From: Ailurus styani
Lineage: Eukaryota; Chordata; Mammalia; Carnivora; Ailuridae
Length of the DNA stretch: 64,000 bases
Assembly (NCBI GenBank): GCA_002007465.1
Contig: LNAC01000768.1
Span: 1,053,983-1,117,982, forward strand
Reading direction: 5' to 3'
The position numbers were made by a program, and so were the translations under genes. Of this stretch, positions 35,769 to 47,005 are shown piece by piece. The notes beneath the pieces are model-generated. The model had not been told where the DNA came from. It worked only from the letters and a program-made list of their open reading frames with translations, and did no database searches. Positions within the stretch are counted from its first letter, which is position 1. Every line of letters begins with the position of its first letter.

Positions 35769-35977
35769 AACATTTTTTTTAAGATTTTATTTATTTATTT
35801 GACAGGGAGAGAGATCACCAGTAGGCAGAGAGGCAGGCAGAGTGAGAGGGGGGGAAGCAGGCTCCCTGCCCAGCAGAGAGCCCGATGTGGGACTCGATCC
35901 CAGGACCCTGAGATCATGACCTGAGCCGAAGGCAGAGGCTTAACCCACTGAGCCACCCAGGTGCCCAACATTTTTTT
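35769..35977 (-). mobile_element. Mustelid-type SINE, minus strand, with TSD
   Basis: The body is 35780-35966 in reverse, ending 'GAGCCACCCAGGTGCCC'. AACATTTTTTT occurs at 35769-35779 and 35967-35977. 'GAAGGCAGAGGCTTAACCCAC' is the reverse of the mustelid head. Confidence 0.9.
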
Positions 35978-36179
35978 ATTAATATAAACATATTATTATT
36001 TAATTCTAAATAGGAAAACGTATGATGAAATGGCTTTTTATATCATTTTATTTGCTCTATTGTTAACTATTTTGCTAAAAATTATTATCCAAAATTTTAG
36101 TCAAATAAGCAGTTATAATAAAATTCACATGTTAATATTTTGATACTCCTTTAGAAGTTATTACAGGGAAAACTGTCAA

Positions 36180-36405
36180 AAAGAGAGGGAAGCAAACCAT
36201 AAGAGACTACTAACCGTAGAGAAGAAACTGAGGGTTGCTAGAGGGGTGGGCAGCAGATGGGCTAGATGGGTAATGGGTATTAAGGAGGGCACTTGTGATA
36301 AGAACTGGGTGTTAATATGTAAGTGATGAATTACCAAATCCTACTCCTGAAACCAATATCACACTATATGTTAACTAACTGGAATTTAAATAAACAAAAA
36401 TATTT
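36180..36405 (+). mobile_element. LINE-1 3' UTR tail
   Basis: 'CAAACCATAAGAGACTACTAACC', 'GTAATGGGTATTAAGGAGGGCACTTGTGAT' and 'TATATGTTAACTAACTGGAATTTAAATAAA' are the carnivore LINE-1 3' end. There is no coding part. Confidence 0.85.
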
Positions 36406-36958
36406 TTTACTAAAGTGGATTGGTATATATCATGCTAAGCAATCAAAATCCTATACTCAATTCTGAACTACTACTGACTAGTTGCTGCTTATTTTAAACA
36501 ATTTCCAGAGTCTCACTTTGCTCGTAAAGAGCAGAAAATGTCTGCATTACCAAATGTGCAGGATTTTAATCACGATTATATAAATAGATCACGAGAAGGC
36601 ACTTTGAAAAATTAAAAGAAAAAAATACAAATATATAACACTGTTATGAAATCTATTAAGAACTAATTATTTATACATAAACTATTCAATAATTAAATAA
36701 GGATTTACTTTGCATGTATTACCTACTAGGCTTGCAGTGCATGTCAAACTAGTAAAATAATTTAAATGACGTACCGTAGGTTGATTTTCTGGGTGAAATC
36801 TGATCAAAAGGGCATCAAGAAAATTTCCATCAAATTTTTCCCCAAATGAGCAAAAAAAGTAAAGTCCTACAAAAATTCTTCATCTGCATAAATCAAATAA
36901 ATGGAAAAGAGATAATCCAATATCACAAACTAGAAAAACTTATAACAAATAATTTATT
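36406..36958. other. Unassigned sequence
   Basis: No recognisable gene or repeat. Confidence 0.35.
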
Positions 36959-37194
36959 AAAATGATAGATTTTAAAAAAGATTTTATTTATTTATTTGAC
37001 AGAGAGGGATAGATTACAAGTAGGCAGAGAGGCAGACAGAGAGAGGAGGAGGCAGGCTCCCTGCTGAGCAGGGAGCCCCATGTGGGGCTCGATGTGGGGC
37101 TCTATCCCAGGACCCTGAGATCATGACCTGAGCCGAAGGCAGAGGCTTTAACCCACTGAGCCACCCAGGTGCCCCTAAAATGATAGATTTTAAA
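36959..37194 (-). mobile_element. Mustelid-type SINE, minus strand, perfect TSD, internal duplication
   Basis: The body is 36977-37176. The 18-bp TSD AAAATGATAGATTTTAAA lies at 36959-36976 and 37177-37194. An internal tandem duplication (GATGTGGGGCTC twice near 37078-37100) distinguishes this copy. Confidence 0.93.
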
Positions 37195-38315
37195 GGAAAA
37201 GTCAGCCCAGCTGGCCTCCTGATGGACTAATAAGCCACCTCCCCCAGGAACATGATGAATTTGTAAAAACCATAGATAATAACCAAAATTCTATAGGAAA
37301 ACTGGGCATTTATAAGACTAAGAAGGGGCAGAATGGCTATACTTTGGGGAGAAAATGGTATAATGGCAAAAAGACAAAAGTGCAAATAGCAGGATTTTAT
37401 ACTGAATTAAGAGAATATCAGAAGGAATGGGTTAATGGATACATGGAGATGAACAAATCTCCCAATGTGGTAGAGTGAAGCATAGTAAAGGATGTTTGTG
37501 AGAGTTAGAACAGGTATTCTAACAGAGCTGCTTCATATCTCAGTGCAACCATCCAAAATCCTTTATCCTCACCAAATTGTCAGGATACAAGAGTGAATGG
37601 ACACAGATAAGGTTCTGAGAATAAAGAAACCAATCTCAGACAGGATGGGAAGAACCTGAGACATCCCTACATCATACCAAAGCAAATTTCAAACAAAGCT
37701 ACTCATTGTGGGGAAGAAAAAACAAAACCGAAATGTAAGAAGCTGTGCAAATGTAATATAGCAATTCTATGATATACAAGACTATAATATCAAAAGGCAA
37801 AGTACTGTATCTGAACAAATTATATCTAAAGGAACAGAGGAACTTTCTCAGCATTCACTCATCTTAAAACCCTATAGAATATAAATATATTTGTGTATTA
37901 AGGACATTAAAACCACAGCTCAAATAAAGGTAAAAAATAAAAGTGCAGACCCAATTAAGATTATTGCACAATATATATAAAATCCACAATAGAAACCAAG
38001 AAAACTATAGTACCCATATAGAAGAATGTCTCTAGATTATCACTCTGAAGATGGATTAAAATTAGGATGTAATGAAGTAATTGAAGAGAAGCAAATAGCT
38101 ATGGATGATGGATAAAGATGATCCAAAATAAAGATAAGTCAGGTTAATGAAATACAGAAATTAACAAATAGAAGTAGACTTACTCAACAATTAACGTAAG
38201 AAATTGTTTTCAGAAATAAAGAGGAGAAAAAATTTCCAAAACTGTAGCTTGAAATCCCACATCATACTTCAGGAAAATTTGTTAAAATTTTTGGTAAAGA
38301 ATACTGAATGATAAC
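37195..38315. other. Unassigned sequence
   Basis: A-rich sequence with no coding exon or recognisable family. It might be a poorly known LINE-1 5' region, but nothing visible confirms this. Confidence 0.3.
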
Positions 38316-38319
38316 ACTA

Positions 38320-38428
38320 ACTTGGAAAGATGTATGCACCCTATATTTATTGTAGCATTATTTACAATAGCCAAGACATGGAAGCAACCCAAGTGTCCAT
38401 TGATAGATGAATGGATAAAGAAAATGTG

Positions 38429-38471
<43 letters not shown>

Positions 38472-38885
38472 GGAATATTACTCAGCCATAAAAAGAATGG
38501 GATTTTTGCCATTTGCAAGAACATACATAGACCTAGAGAGTATATGTTAAGTGAAATAAGTCAGACAGAAAAAGACAAATACCATATGATTTCATTCATA
38601 TGTATAATTTAAGAAATAAAACAAACAGACTCTTAACTACAGAGACCTAATGGTTGTCAGAGAGGTGGGTGGTGGGGATGAATGAAATAGACAAAGAGGA
38701 TAGAGATGAAAAGTACAGGATAGGAAATATAGTCAACAATCTTGTAATAGCATTGTTTGGTGACAGATGGTGACTATACCTATTGTTGTGAGCAGTAAGT
38801 AATGTATAGAACTATTGAATCATTATGTTGTACAGCTGAAACTAATATAACCTGTATGTTATACTTCAATAAAAAGTAAAAATTA
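38320..38885 (+). mobile_element. LINE-1 3' part
   Basis: 'GCATTATTTACAATAGCCAAGACATGGAAGC', 'TGGAATATTACTCAGCCATAAAAAG' and 'GCTGAAACTAATATAACCTGTATGTTATAC' give the ORF2 end and 3' UTR. A CA tract interrupts it at 38431-38469. Confidence 0.8.
38431..38469 (+). repeat. (AC)n microsatellite
   Basis: An uninterrupted AC run of 39 bp inside a LINE-1 ORF2 end. LINE-1 elements elsewhere have TATATA at this point. Confidence 0.95.
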
Positions 38886-38904
38886 AGAAAGTAATCCTGA
38901 ACAT

Positions 38905-38975
38905 TATATTATACACACATATATACATATATATGTACATATATATACATATATACACATATATATATACACACA
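38905..38975. repeat. TA/CATA microsatellite
   Basis: ACATATATATACATATATATG-type repeats follow the LINE-1 tail. Confidence 0.85.
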
Positions 38976-38984
38976 ATGCAAACA

Positions 38985-39990
38985 TCACAACAGTTAATTT
39001 TAGAATGTGCTTATCAGCCACTCCTCACAAAAAACCCCATAGTCACTAACAGTCAATCCTCACCTCCTCTCCTACCCCCTACATAATCTGAACATTTCAG
39101 ACAATGTGATCATATGATATATGGTGTTTTGTGTCTGGCTTCTATCACTTAGCATAATGTTTTTAAGGTCCATCCATGTTGTAGCATGAATCAGTAATTC
39201 ATTCATTGTGGTCACCAAATAATATTCTATGATAGGAATATGACACATTTTAGTCATCCATTTATTAGATGATAGGCATTTAGGTTGTTTCCACATTGGA
39301 ACTCACACACACACACACACACACACTGAAGAAGCATGCACATATATGATATATATCCATATATTAAATATGAGTAATGCTTCTATGAAGATCTATGCCA
39401 AGTATTTGCCTGAATACCTGTTTTCAATTATTCTGCATATATATCTCAAAGTGGAATTGCTGAATCATATAATAATTCTATGTTTAACTATTTAAAGAAC
39501 TTCACCAAACTCTTCCCTAGTAACTGTACTATTCTGTATTCCCACTTGCAGCATATGAGAAATCCAGTTTCTTCACCTCTTTATTATTGTCTTTTAAAAA
39601 TAATTTGGCTACAGTAGTGGGTATGAAATGCTATCTCTTTGTGGTTTTGATTTTCAGTTCCTTTGTGATTAATAATGTTGAGCATCTTTTCATATACTTC
39701 TTAGTCATTTGATTATCTTTTTGAAATAGTTTTTACAATTCAATGACCTCAACCTTATAAACTTGTTTCAAAATCTCTTTTCCTAAACTTGGAGATATAT
39801 TTTAAAGAATTAATATTTTTGTTACCATTAAAGTTCTGCAGTTATTTTCATTGAACCTTAGTTTTTTATAATTTTAATGTTTTTTGAAATTGTATCTAGA
39901 AATGTAGTACACTTTTTGTGACAGCATATTCATTTCTGTTTATCTATAAACAGAAACAGTTTTTTAACTACAGGTGATGGGATTTGGATG
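38985..39990 (-). mobile_element. Old LINE-1 3' part, minus strand
   Basis: In reverse it shows the ORF2 end ('GGTCCATCCATGTTGTAGCATGAATCAG', 'TAGGTTGTTTCCACATTGG', 'CAAAGTGGAATTGCTGAATCATA', 'GTTGAGCATCTTTTCATATACTTC'). It is diverged and split by a CA tract at 39304-39326. Confidence 0.7.
39304..39326 (+). repeat. Short (CA)n tract
   Basis: CA units in the old LINE-1. Confidence 0.85.
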
Positions 39991-40081
39991 ATTTTTAAAA
40001 TTACATTTTCACGCCACCTGCACTGCCTGAATTCTTTAAGATAAACACATGTCAATTTTACAATAGATCAAGTTTCTTAAA

Positions 40082-40182
40082 AAAGAGAGAGAGAGGGGAT
40101 AGAAAAGAGGGAGAAGGAAGGGGGGGAGGAAGGAAGGAAAGAGAGAGAGAGAGACAGAGGGAGGGAGGGAGGGAGGAAGGGA
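40082..40182 (+). repeat. GA/GGAA/GGGA low-complexity tract
   Basis: A purine-only stretch of GAGA, GGAAGG and GGGA units, about 100 bp. Confidence 0.9.
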
Positions 40183-41130
40183 CTCAAAGTAAATATGCCA
40201 AGAAGTTGACAGTGGCTAAATTTTCAGTGATGGAAACATTGACTGTTGTTATTTTCTTTGTAATTTTCTTTAATTAAATTTTTTTATATTGATCCCTGAC
40301 TCCTAAAACAAAATGTTTCTACTTCAGAGTGACAAGTCAGTTAACCGTACATGAACAAACTTGAGTGTATGGGCAAGCTGAATATAATACATTGTAATCA
40401 ATAAGTGTTTAGAAAAAGACTTCGTATCACATAGAAAATCACCTAAAAGGAATTACCTCTGGGAGGCAATCCAGTGCCCACCCCCCAATAGCAAGAATGC
40501 AGTTTGTTTTGCAACTTGACTTTAAAGATCAATCTTGTTTTAGCTCGTAGAGATTATCCATAAAAATTATCCATTAAATGAAATCTCAACTGGACATATT
40601 ATCAGTAAAATCCAAGGGAAATAATCCTTTTTTTATATATTGGAGTTTGAAGGACCCAGACATGAAAGAACAAAACAAAGAAAATTTTAAGTTTCTTTGG
40701 CCTCAGAATTCTCAGTAGAGAATGAATAGACAGGGATTATTTTGTCTTTTTAATGTTATAAATAAATAAAAATGTGTTTTGCTTTAATATATAATTTATT
40801 ATTTAAAATAATAATATAAAGCAATAAAATATGCATTCCCATAGTTTATATATTTGAAAATTTAGTAGTAACTTTGTTAAAACATTCTTCTGAAAATATT
40901 TTAAAATCTTAGCTTCAGTATCAAAGGAGTGACAATGTGGACATTATTCTGAGCATTTACTAATATTTTTTATTATCTATCTCCCATTCTAGATTCACCA
41001 GTACCCATGTCTCTGTAAAGAAAACGTTTATCTCGTATTTTGTATTACATTAAATTAAAATGCAGAATATATAGTAAAGATGAGGTATGTAATCATTTTA
41101 TGTAAAAGATCTTCTTTCCGTTGTTTGATA
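40183..41130. other. Unassigned AT-rich sequence
   Basis: No recognisable gene or repeat. Confidence 0.35.
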
Positions 41131-41137
41131 TAAGTGT

Positions 41138-41345
41138 TGAGACAAACCATAAGAGACTCTTAATCTCATGAAACAAACTGAGGGTTACTGGGGGGTGGGA
41201 GGGTAGAGATAGGGAGGCTAGGTTATGGACATTGGGGAGGGTTTGTGCTATGGTGAGTGCTGTGAAAGGTGTAAGCCTGATGATTCACAGACCTGTACCC
41301 CTGGGGCAAATAATAATAATAATAATTCAAAAAAAGAAACGAATA
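41138..41345 (+). mobile_element. Young LINE-1 3' UTR
   Basis: Nearly identical to the 3' UTRs ending at 10929 and 46480: 'CATAAGAGACTCTTAATCTC', then 'GTGGGAGGGTAGAGATAGGG', then 'GACCTGTACCCCTGGGGCAA', then AAT units. Sequence from 41341 is the end of another LINE-1 ('ACTGTATGTTAACTAACTGG'). Confidence 0.85.
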
Positions 41346-41720
41346 TTACACTGTATGTTAACTAACTGGAATTTAAATGAAACCTGAAAAAAAGGTCATC
41401 TAGATTACTTTTTCATTTAAGCATAATGGTAATTTACATAATTAGGATGTCATTAGTGGAAATATCTTAAATATTGGAATTTCTCAACATGTTTCTTTTT
41501 TTTCTTTTTTTTAATATTTTATTTATTTATTTGACACAGAGAGAGAGATTACAAGTAGGCAGNTAATGTTACACTGTATGTTAACTAACTGGAATTTAAA
41601 TGAAAACTAAAAAAATGGTCATCTAGATTACTTTTTCATTTAAGCATATTGGTAATTTACATAATTAGGATAAGTCATTAGTGGAAATATCTTAAATATT
41701 GGAATTTCTCAACATGTTTC
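41342..41720. repeat. Duplicated segment around N 41563: one copy carries the start of a SINE, the other does not
   Basis: Copy A (41342-41495) and copy B (41564-41720) align closely from the LINE-1 end phrase to 'CTCAACATGTTTC'. Copy A then enters a minus-strand SINE (41496-41562) and stops at N 41563. Copy B reads straight through the same point into AAAACAACATAC, the empty site. A few substitutions and small indels separate the copies. Confidence 0.8.
41496..41562 (-). mobile_element. Truncated minus-strand SINE ending at an assembly join
   Basis: The T-rich start, 'TTTTATTTATTTATTTGACA', the GA-rich stretch and 'GATTACAAGTAGGCAG' are the reverse 3' end of a mustelid SINE. The remaining 120 or so bases are absent because the contig stops at the N. 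Confidence 0.85.
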
Positions 41721-42014
41721 AAAACAACATACTGTCTTATCATCATGTACTGCCAACATACTACTGGATTTTAACCACAAAAAGTGACATATACTTTCAT
41801 AGTTTTGGAGTTTTTTTGCTCTGTGATGACTAAAAATACTCAATATTGAAATACATAACATANCAACATGTTTCAAAACAACATACTGTCTTATCATCAG
41901 TGCTGCCAACATACTACTGGATTTTAACCACAAAAAGTGACATATACTTTCACAGTTTTGGAGTTTTTTTGCTCTGTGATGACTAAAAATACTCAATATT
42001 GAAATACATAACAT
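41710..42014. repeat. About 150-bp direct duplication around N 41863
   Basis: Bases 41710-41862 recur from 41864 with a few differences (CATCATGTAC/CATCAGTGC, CATAG/CACAG). The second copy starts exactly at CAACATGTTTC, which is where sequence after a SINE's right-hand TSD would begin. Confidence 0.85.
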
Positions 42015-42015
42015 A

Positions 42016-42880
42016 TATATCATAGATGTTTACAAATGAAAATTTCAGAATATTGATACAATGTAACAAAGCATGTTCAGAACACAAATCTCCAAACTGT
42101 CAACATCCAAGATTATTTTATTTTTCTATTTATTATTTAACAATTCTTGTTACAAATACAGACAGGAGACCCCCAAAACTGTCTAGGAGAAGTTCATCTT
42201 AAGTGAAAGAGAGGTAACCTCCTCTACTAACAGAAGAGAAGAATGTAATGTGTTCAGATGGAGGGAGACAGCTGGTTTGATATCTGGAAGATGAGGTTGA
42301 TCCTTTCCAATGTCTTCTATTTTATTACAATTATTAATAGTAATGTCATCTGTTGAGGGTAGGAGGCTTGAGGAGGTGGAGGTTAAGGGACTGTGGAGAA
42401 GCTTAGAAATAGCTCTTGTGGGAAGTGAAAGTAGGTTGCAAACAGTATGAATATAATGAAATGTTTGAGATTTTTAGTTGCTTTTGAGGTAAGTATTACA
42501 GTATTCAAAATCTCACCAGCTTCATTCTCCAGAACTTAGTGGCTTTCCAGATGAAGACGTAAGACATTGAATGGGGAGTTGTCCTTGGTTAGGGGATTGC
42601 CACACAGGGAGAATAAAATATTGAAGGGGTCAAGAGTGTTTAGGATGTGGGCAAGTGTTACTGAAATGATGTATTGTGGATAGTGAACTGGATGAAGAAG
42701 AAAAGAAGGTTTATATTTTGGCAGTCCAGAATTATAAAATTGTTTATCATTCAAATTGTAAATTTATGCTGGTGTTTTAGTGTTAGAACTAAAAATTATT
42801 GTTTTTACTTCTGGATTAATGTTTTTGTCTAATGCTTGTAGTATCATCTTTATTTTCTTTACTGCTAAGTATTTTCCAGG
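42016..42880. other. Unassigned sequence
   Basis: Includes a G/A-rich part at 42200-42500 with no family recognised. Confidence 0.35.
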
Positions 42881-42884
42881 ATCA

Positions 42885-43340
42885 ATTTCTTACCCCTTTT
42901 TGACTGTGAGATAAAACTTCAGAATAGTGCATAAGCTATATATGAACAATTTTGGGAATAATTACAAAGTGGGCAAGTCATAGACCAGTGCCTGTTTCTA
43001 GAATCCCTTGCCTGATTTTCATTTGTATTCCTGCCTACTCACCTACTCCTTCTCCTCTTCTCAGAGATAACCCAATATACTGATTTTGTGAGTATATGTC
43101 TTTGAAATTATTTTTTACTTTACCACTTACATGTGACTTCTAAACTACACAGTCTATCTGCTTGCTATGTGATAGAAACATACACATTGTATTTGTAGGC
43201 AATTTGCTTCTTTTATAATCACTGCAGTTGTAAGATGAATGCAGGTTATATGTAGCTATAGCTCATTTATTTCACTTATCCTTATTTATTCATTATTCAC
43301 TTATTTTCCTTTATTGGAAAGGAATTTCCTTAATCAGATT
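42885..43340 (-). mobile_element. Possible very old LINE-1 fragment, minus strand
   Basis: 'GCAGGTTATATGTAGCTATAGCTCATTTATTTCACTTATCC' and neighbouring phrases faintly follow the reverse of the LINE-1 ORF2 end/3' UTR. Strong divergence makes this tentative. Confidence 0.4.
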
Positions 43341-44640
43341 TATTGATTGCATGTCCCCCTTGTACTTCTAAAAATTGAGACCAACAGATAGTTTTGGTTT
43401 ATGTGTGTTATACACATCAAATTTGTCACGTCAGAAATGAAATCTGAGATATAGGTATGTATCTACTACAATAATTTTTACAAGTTTATTATAAAAATCT
43501 CATTGCATGGCAATAAAAATGACAATTTCATGAAGTAATTACATTTTGAAAAATTTAATGAGAAGAATGGCATTGTTTTTCCATATTCTGAAATCTCTTT
43601 AATGCCTGGCTTATGAGGAGATTACTGGATCCTAATATCTACTTTTCCATTTAATCTGTTACAATAGGCATATAGAAATATATAAAGAAAATCCAGGCTC
43701 ACACAGGTTTGCAAAAGGTAAACAGAATCCTAGTAGCTTTTAAGGTAATTATATACATTCTTTATGATACTGCATAAAACTCAAAACATGTAAGTTTTTC
43801 AAGTTGCAGTGTGAATCTGACATCATTTCTATGAACCTTTTACTCTGTTACTTTAAAATCCATTGATCTTTTTTTACCTCTGAATGGACTGTTATCCACG
43901 CATCATTTGGAAACATCACACATCATTCATTTGGAAAATTCAGTTCTTTATAGTTATAAAGGCCTTCCAAGTGCCAACACATTTCATTAAACAATATCAA
44001 GAACTCTATTTGTCAATATCACTATCAATCTCATCAGAAAACTTTAAGGAGTAGACAGCTGTCAAACTCCCACCATTGGATACAAGTTTCCTAAAATTCT
44101 AACTTATCAGGTTCAAATTTTATCATTGGCAACAAACACCCAAAATTGTTTTCCTTGAAGTGACAGGCTCACTTTATTTTAGAGAATATGTGTGCCAACT
44201 ACTTAATTCTGAATATCCACAATTTGCATCATATTTTACTATTGAGCAGAAATGAGTTATGCATTCCCTTTTGCTCCCACAGAATATTATAACACATGTA
44301 CTCAAGGGGGGGATGTTCAATGACATTAAATTTTCTTACTGCTCTTTTGAAGACATTCTTAACTGAAATGCTTTTCCTGCAAATGCATGGCCATGAATAA
44401 TAGGAGTACTACTCCAGTTTGGTGCCACTGCCATGCTTTGTGTTAGGGCACCAGGGTTTTATCCACCATTACTTTGCATAGTCATTGCAAATATCAACAC
44501 AATGAGAAAAGCAAAACATGCCTTAATGTTATTATGAAAATAATTTTGACCTTGCAGAACCCCTGAAACTGTTGTAAAGACTTTCAGGAGGGCATGAACA
44601 AAGATTTGGAAACCAATGCAATCTGGTATTCCAAGGTATG
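43341..44640. other. Unassigned sequence
   Basis: No recognisable gene or repeat. Confidence 0.35.
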
Positions 44641-44649
44641 AATATATCA

Positions 44650-45300
44650 CAATTTACTTAACCTTTTTATTAAAGATAGGCATTAAATCTTTCTGAATCT
44701 GTTTCTCTTGATTCATTTTTTCTCCTTATTATATATTTTCCTTATTCTTTGTTTGCTTTGTAAGTTTTTAATTGGATGCCAGATATTGCAAATTTTATCT
44801 TGTTGGGAGCTCGAGTTTTTTGTATCCCTTTAAAATGCTTTTGGGCTTCATCCTGACATGCAGTTATTTGGAAGCTGTTGATCTTTTCAAAGTTTGCTTT
44901 TAAGATTTGTTAAAGGGTAGCAGAGCAGCCTTTAATTTAAAACTAATTTTGCCCTTCTACTGAGGCAATATTCTTCTCAGTACTCTCCCCATTTACTGGA
45001 AGATTTTTTCACTTTGGCTCATGGGGACCTAAATTATGCCTGGATTTGCTTGAGGTCTGGGAATTGCATTCTCTTTTCCTTTTGTATTGTATTTCTTTTT
45101 CCTTTTCCTCTTGTTCTTTCCTTGGCCTCAAGTAGCTTCTTCCTGCACATGTGCAAATCAGTAACCAACAGAGGAACCCACTGTAGCTCTCCACAGCTCT
45201 CATTTGTACAGTTGTCTTTTTGTACAGCTTTCTCTTCTCTGTACTCTTGCCTGAAAATTCTAGCTGCCTTGTTACAGCAGAAACACTCCAAGGATTTTAC
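44650..45300. mobile_element. Old LINE-1 3' UTR-like repeat
   Basis: 'TTTTTAATTGGATGCCAGATATTGCAAATTTTATCTTGTTGGG', 'GCAGAGCAGCCTTTAATTT' and 'CTACTGAGGCAATATTCTTCTCAGTACTC' follow a known mammal-wide repeat that I believe is the 3' UTR of an old LINE-1 subfamily. Orientation is left open. The two overlapping frames at 45009-45310 lie inside it and are not genes. Confidence 0.4.
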
Positions 45301-45339
45301 GCATTGGTAAATGCCCTCTCCTACAGTACTGGCAGAACC

Positions 45340-45635
45340 TGTGACATGGTCCTAACAAATAGAATATGACAAAGACAATGGAATTTCACACCCTAGATTT
45401 GATTATGTTACCTATGACTCCATTTTAGCAGACTGGAAAGGGATTCTCTTGCTGTCTTGAAGAAGCAATTAGCCATATAAGAACTGTGTACAGACATTGC
45501 CGCATGCCAAGAAGTTGAAAACTGACTTTAGAACCTGGGAGAAGCCTCGAGTCAACAGCCAATAAGTCAGGGCCACAGGGAAATAATTATGCAAACAACC
45601 TGAATGAGCTTGGAAGCACATCCTTCTCCAGGCTA
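45340..45635 (+). mobile_element. MaLR/MLT1-like LTR fragment
   Basis: 'ACCTGTGACATGGTCCTAACAAATAGAATATGACAAAG', 'GAAGCCTCGAGTCAACAGCC' and 'CAAACAACCTGAATGAGCTTGGAAGC' follow an old mammalian LTR. A LINE-1 cuts it at about 45636. Part of it is repeated after N 45867. Confidence 0.5.
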
Positions 45636-46255
45636 GCAACAATAGCCAAATATTGGAAAGAGCCCAAATGTCCATCTATTGACAAATGAATGGATAAAGA
45701 AGAGGTGGTATAAATAGAATACTATGCAGCTATCAAGAGAAACGAAATCATGCCATTTGCAATGACGTGGATGGAACTAGAGGGTATTATGCTGAGCGAA
45801 ATAAGTCAATCAGAGAAGCACAATTATCATATGATCTCTCTGATATGAGGAACTTGAGGGCCACGGNAAGAACTGTGTACAGACATTGCCGCATGCCAAG
45901 AAGTTGAAAACTGACTTTAGAACCTGGGAGAAGCCTCGAGTCAACAGCCAATAAGTCAGGGCCACAGGGAAATAATTATGCAAACAACCTGAATGAGCTT
46001 GGAAGCACATCCTTCTCCAGGCTAGCAACAATAGCCAAATATTGGAAAGAGCCCAAATGTCCATCTATTGACAAATGAATGGATAAAGAAGAGGTGGTAT
46101 AAATGGAATACTACGCAGCTATCAAGAGAAACGAAATCATGCCATTTGCAATGACGTGGTTGGAACTAGAGGGTATTATGCTGAGCGAAATAAGTCAATC
46201 AGAGAAGCACAATTATCATATGATCTCTCTGATATGAGGAACTTGAGGGCCACGG
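45479..46255. repeat. 388-bp direct duplication around a single N (assembly join)
   Basis: Bases 45479-45866 recur at 45868-46255, separated by N 45867. The copies differ at only a few bases (AAATAGAATACTATG/AAATGGAATACTACG, GTGGATGG/GTGGTTGG). The LTR-to-LINE-1 junction is repeated too, which excludes two independent insertions. Confidence 0.88.
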
Positions 46256-46500
46256 TGGGGAGTCATGGGGGGTAGGGAGGGAAAAATAATGAAACAAGAT
46301 GGGATGGGGAAGGACACAAACCATAAGAGACTCCTAATCTCACAAAACAAACTGAGGGTTACTGGGGGGTGGGAGGGTAGGGTGGATGGGTTATGGACAT
46401 TGGGGAGGTTTTGTGTTATGGTGAATGCTGTGAAAGGTGTAAGCCTGATGATTCACAGACCTGTACCCCTGGGGTAAATAATAATAATAATAAAAAAATT
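45636..46500 (+). mobile_element. Young LINE-1 3' part (partly duplicated by the assembly join)
   Basis: It starts in the ORF2 C-terminal region ('AGCAACAATAGCCAAATATTGGAAAGAGCC') and ends with the 3' UTR 'GACCTGTACCCCTGGGGTAAATAATAATAA'. The first part is present twice because of the join at 45867. Confidence 0.85.
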
Positions 46501-46554
46501 CGAAAGGGAATGGGCAATAAAATAAAACAATGCTCATGTTTAATGATTTCCAAA

Positions 46555-47005
46555 AAAAAGAAGAGGTGGTATATATGTTTATATAAATAAATATAAATAT
46601 ATGATGGCATATTATTCAGCCATAAAAAAGAATGAAACCTTGCCATTTGCAATCACATGGATGGACCCAGAGTATTATGCTAAACGAAATAAGTCAGTCA
46701 GAGAGAACAAATATCACATGATTTCATTCATATGTGGAATCTAAGAAACAAAGCAAATGAACATAGAAGGGAAAAAAAGAGAGAGAGATAAACCAAGAAA
46801 CAGACTCTTAACTATAGAGAACAAACTGATAGTTCCTGGAGGGGAGGGGATGGGGGAATGAGTCAAATGGGTGATGGGTGTTAAGGAGGGCACTTGTGAT
46901 GAGTACTGGGTGTTGTGTATCAGTGAAGAATCACTAAATTCTGTGTCTGAAATTAATATTACACTGTACATTAACTAACTGGAATTTAAATAAAACTTGT
47001 ATAAA
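46555..47005 (+). mobile_element. LINE-1 3' part
   Basis: 'GGCATATTATTCAGCCATAAAAAAGAATG', 'TTAAGGAGGGCACTTGTGATGAG' and 'TGTACATTAACTAACTGGAATTTAAATAAAAC' give the ORF2 end and 3' UTR. Its 3' UTR type differs from the LINE-1 just upstream. Confidence 0.85.

Noticed and set aside
45009..45310. Overlapping frames on both strands (85-98 codons)
   Set aside because: They lie in an old LINE-1 3' UTR-like repeat, and opposite-strand overlap without any family match argues against coding.
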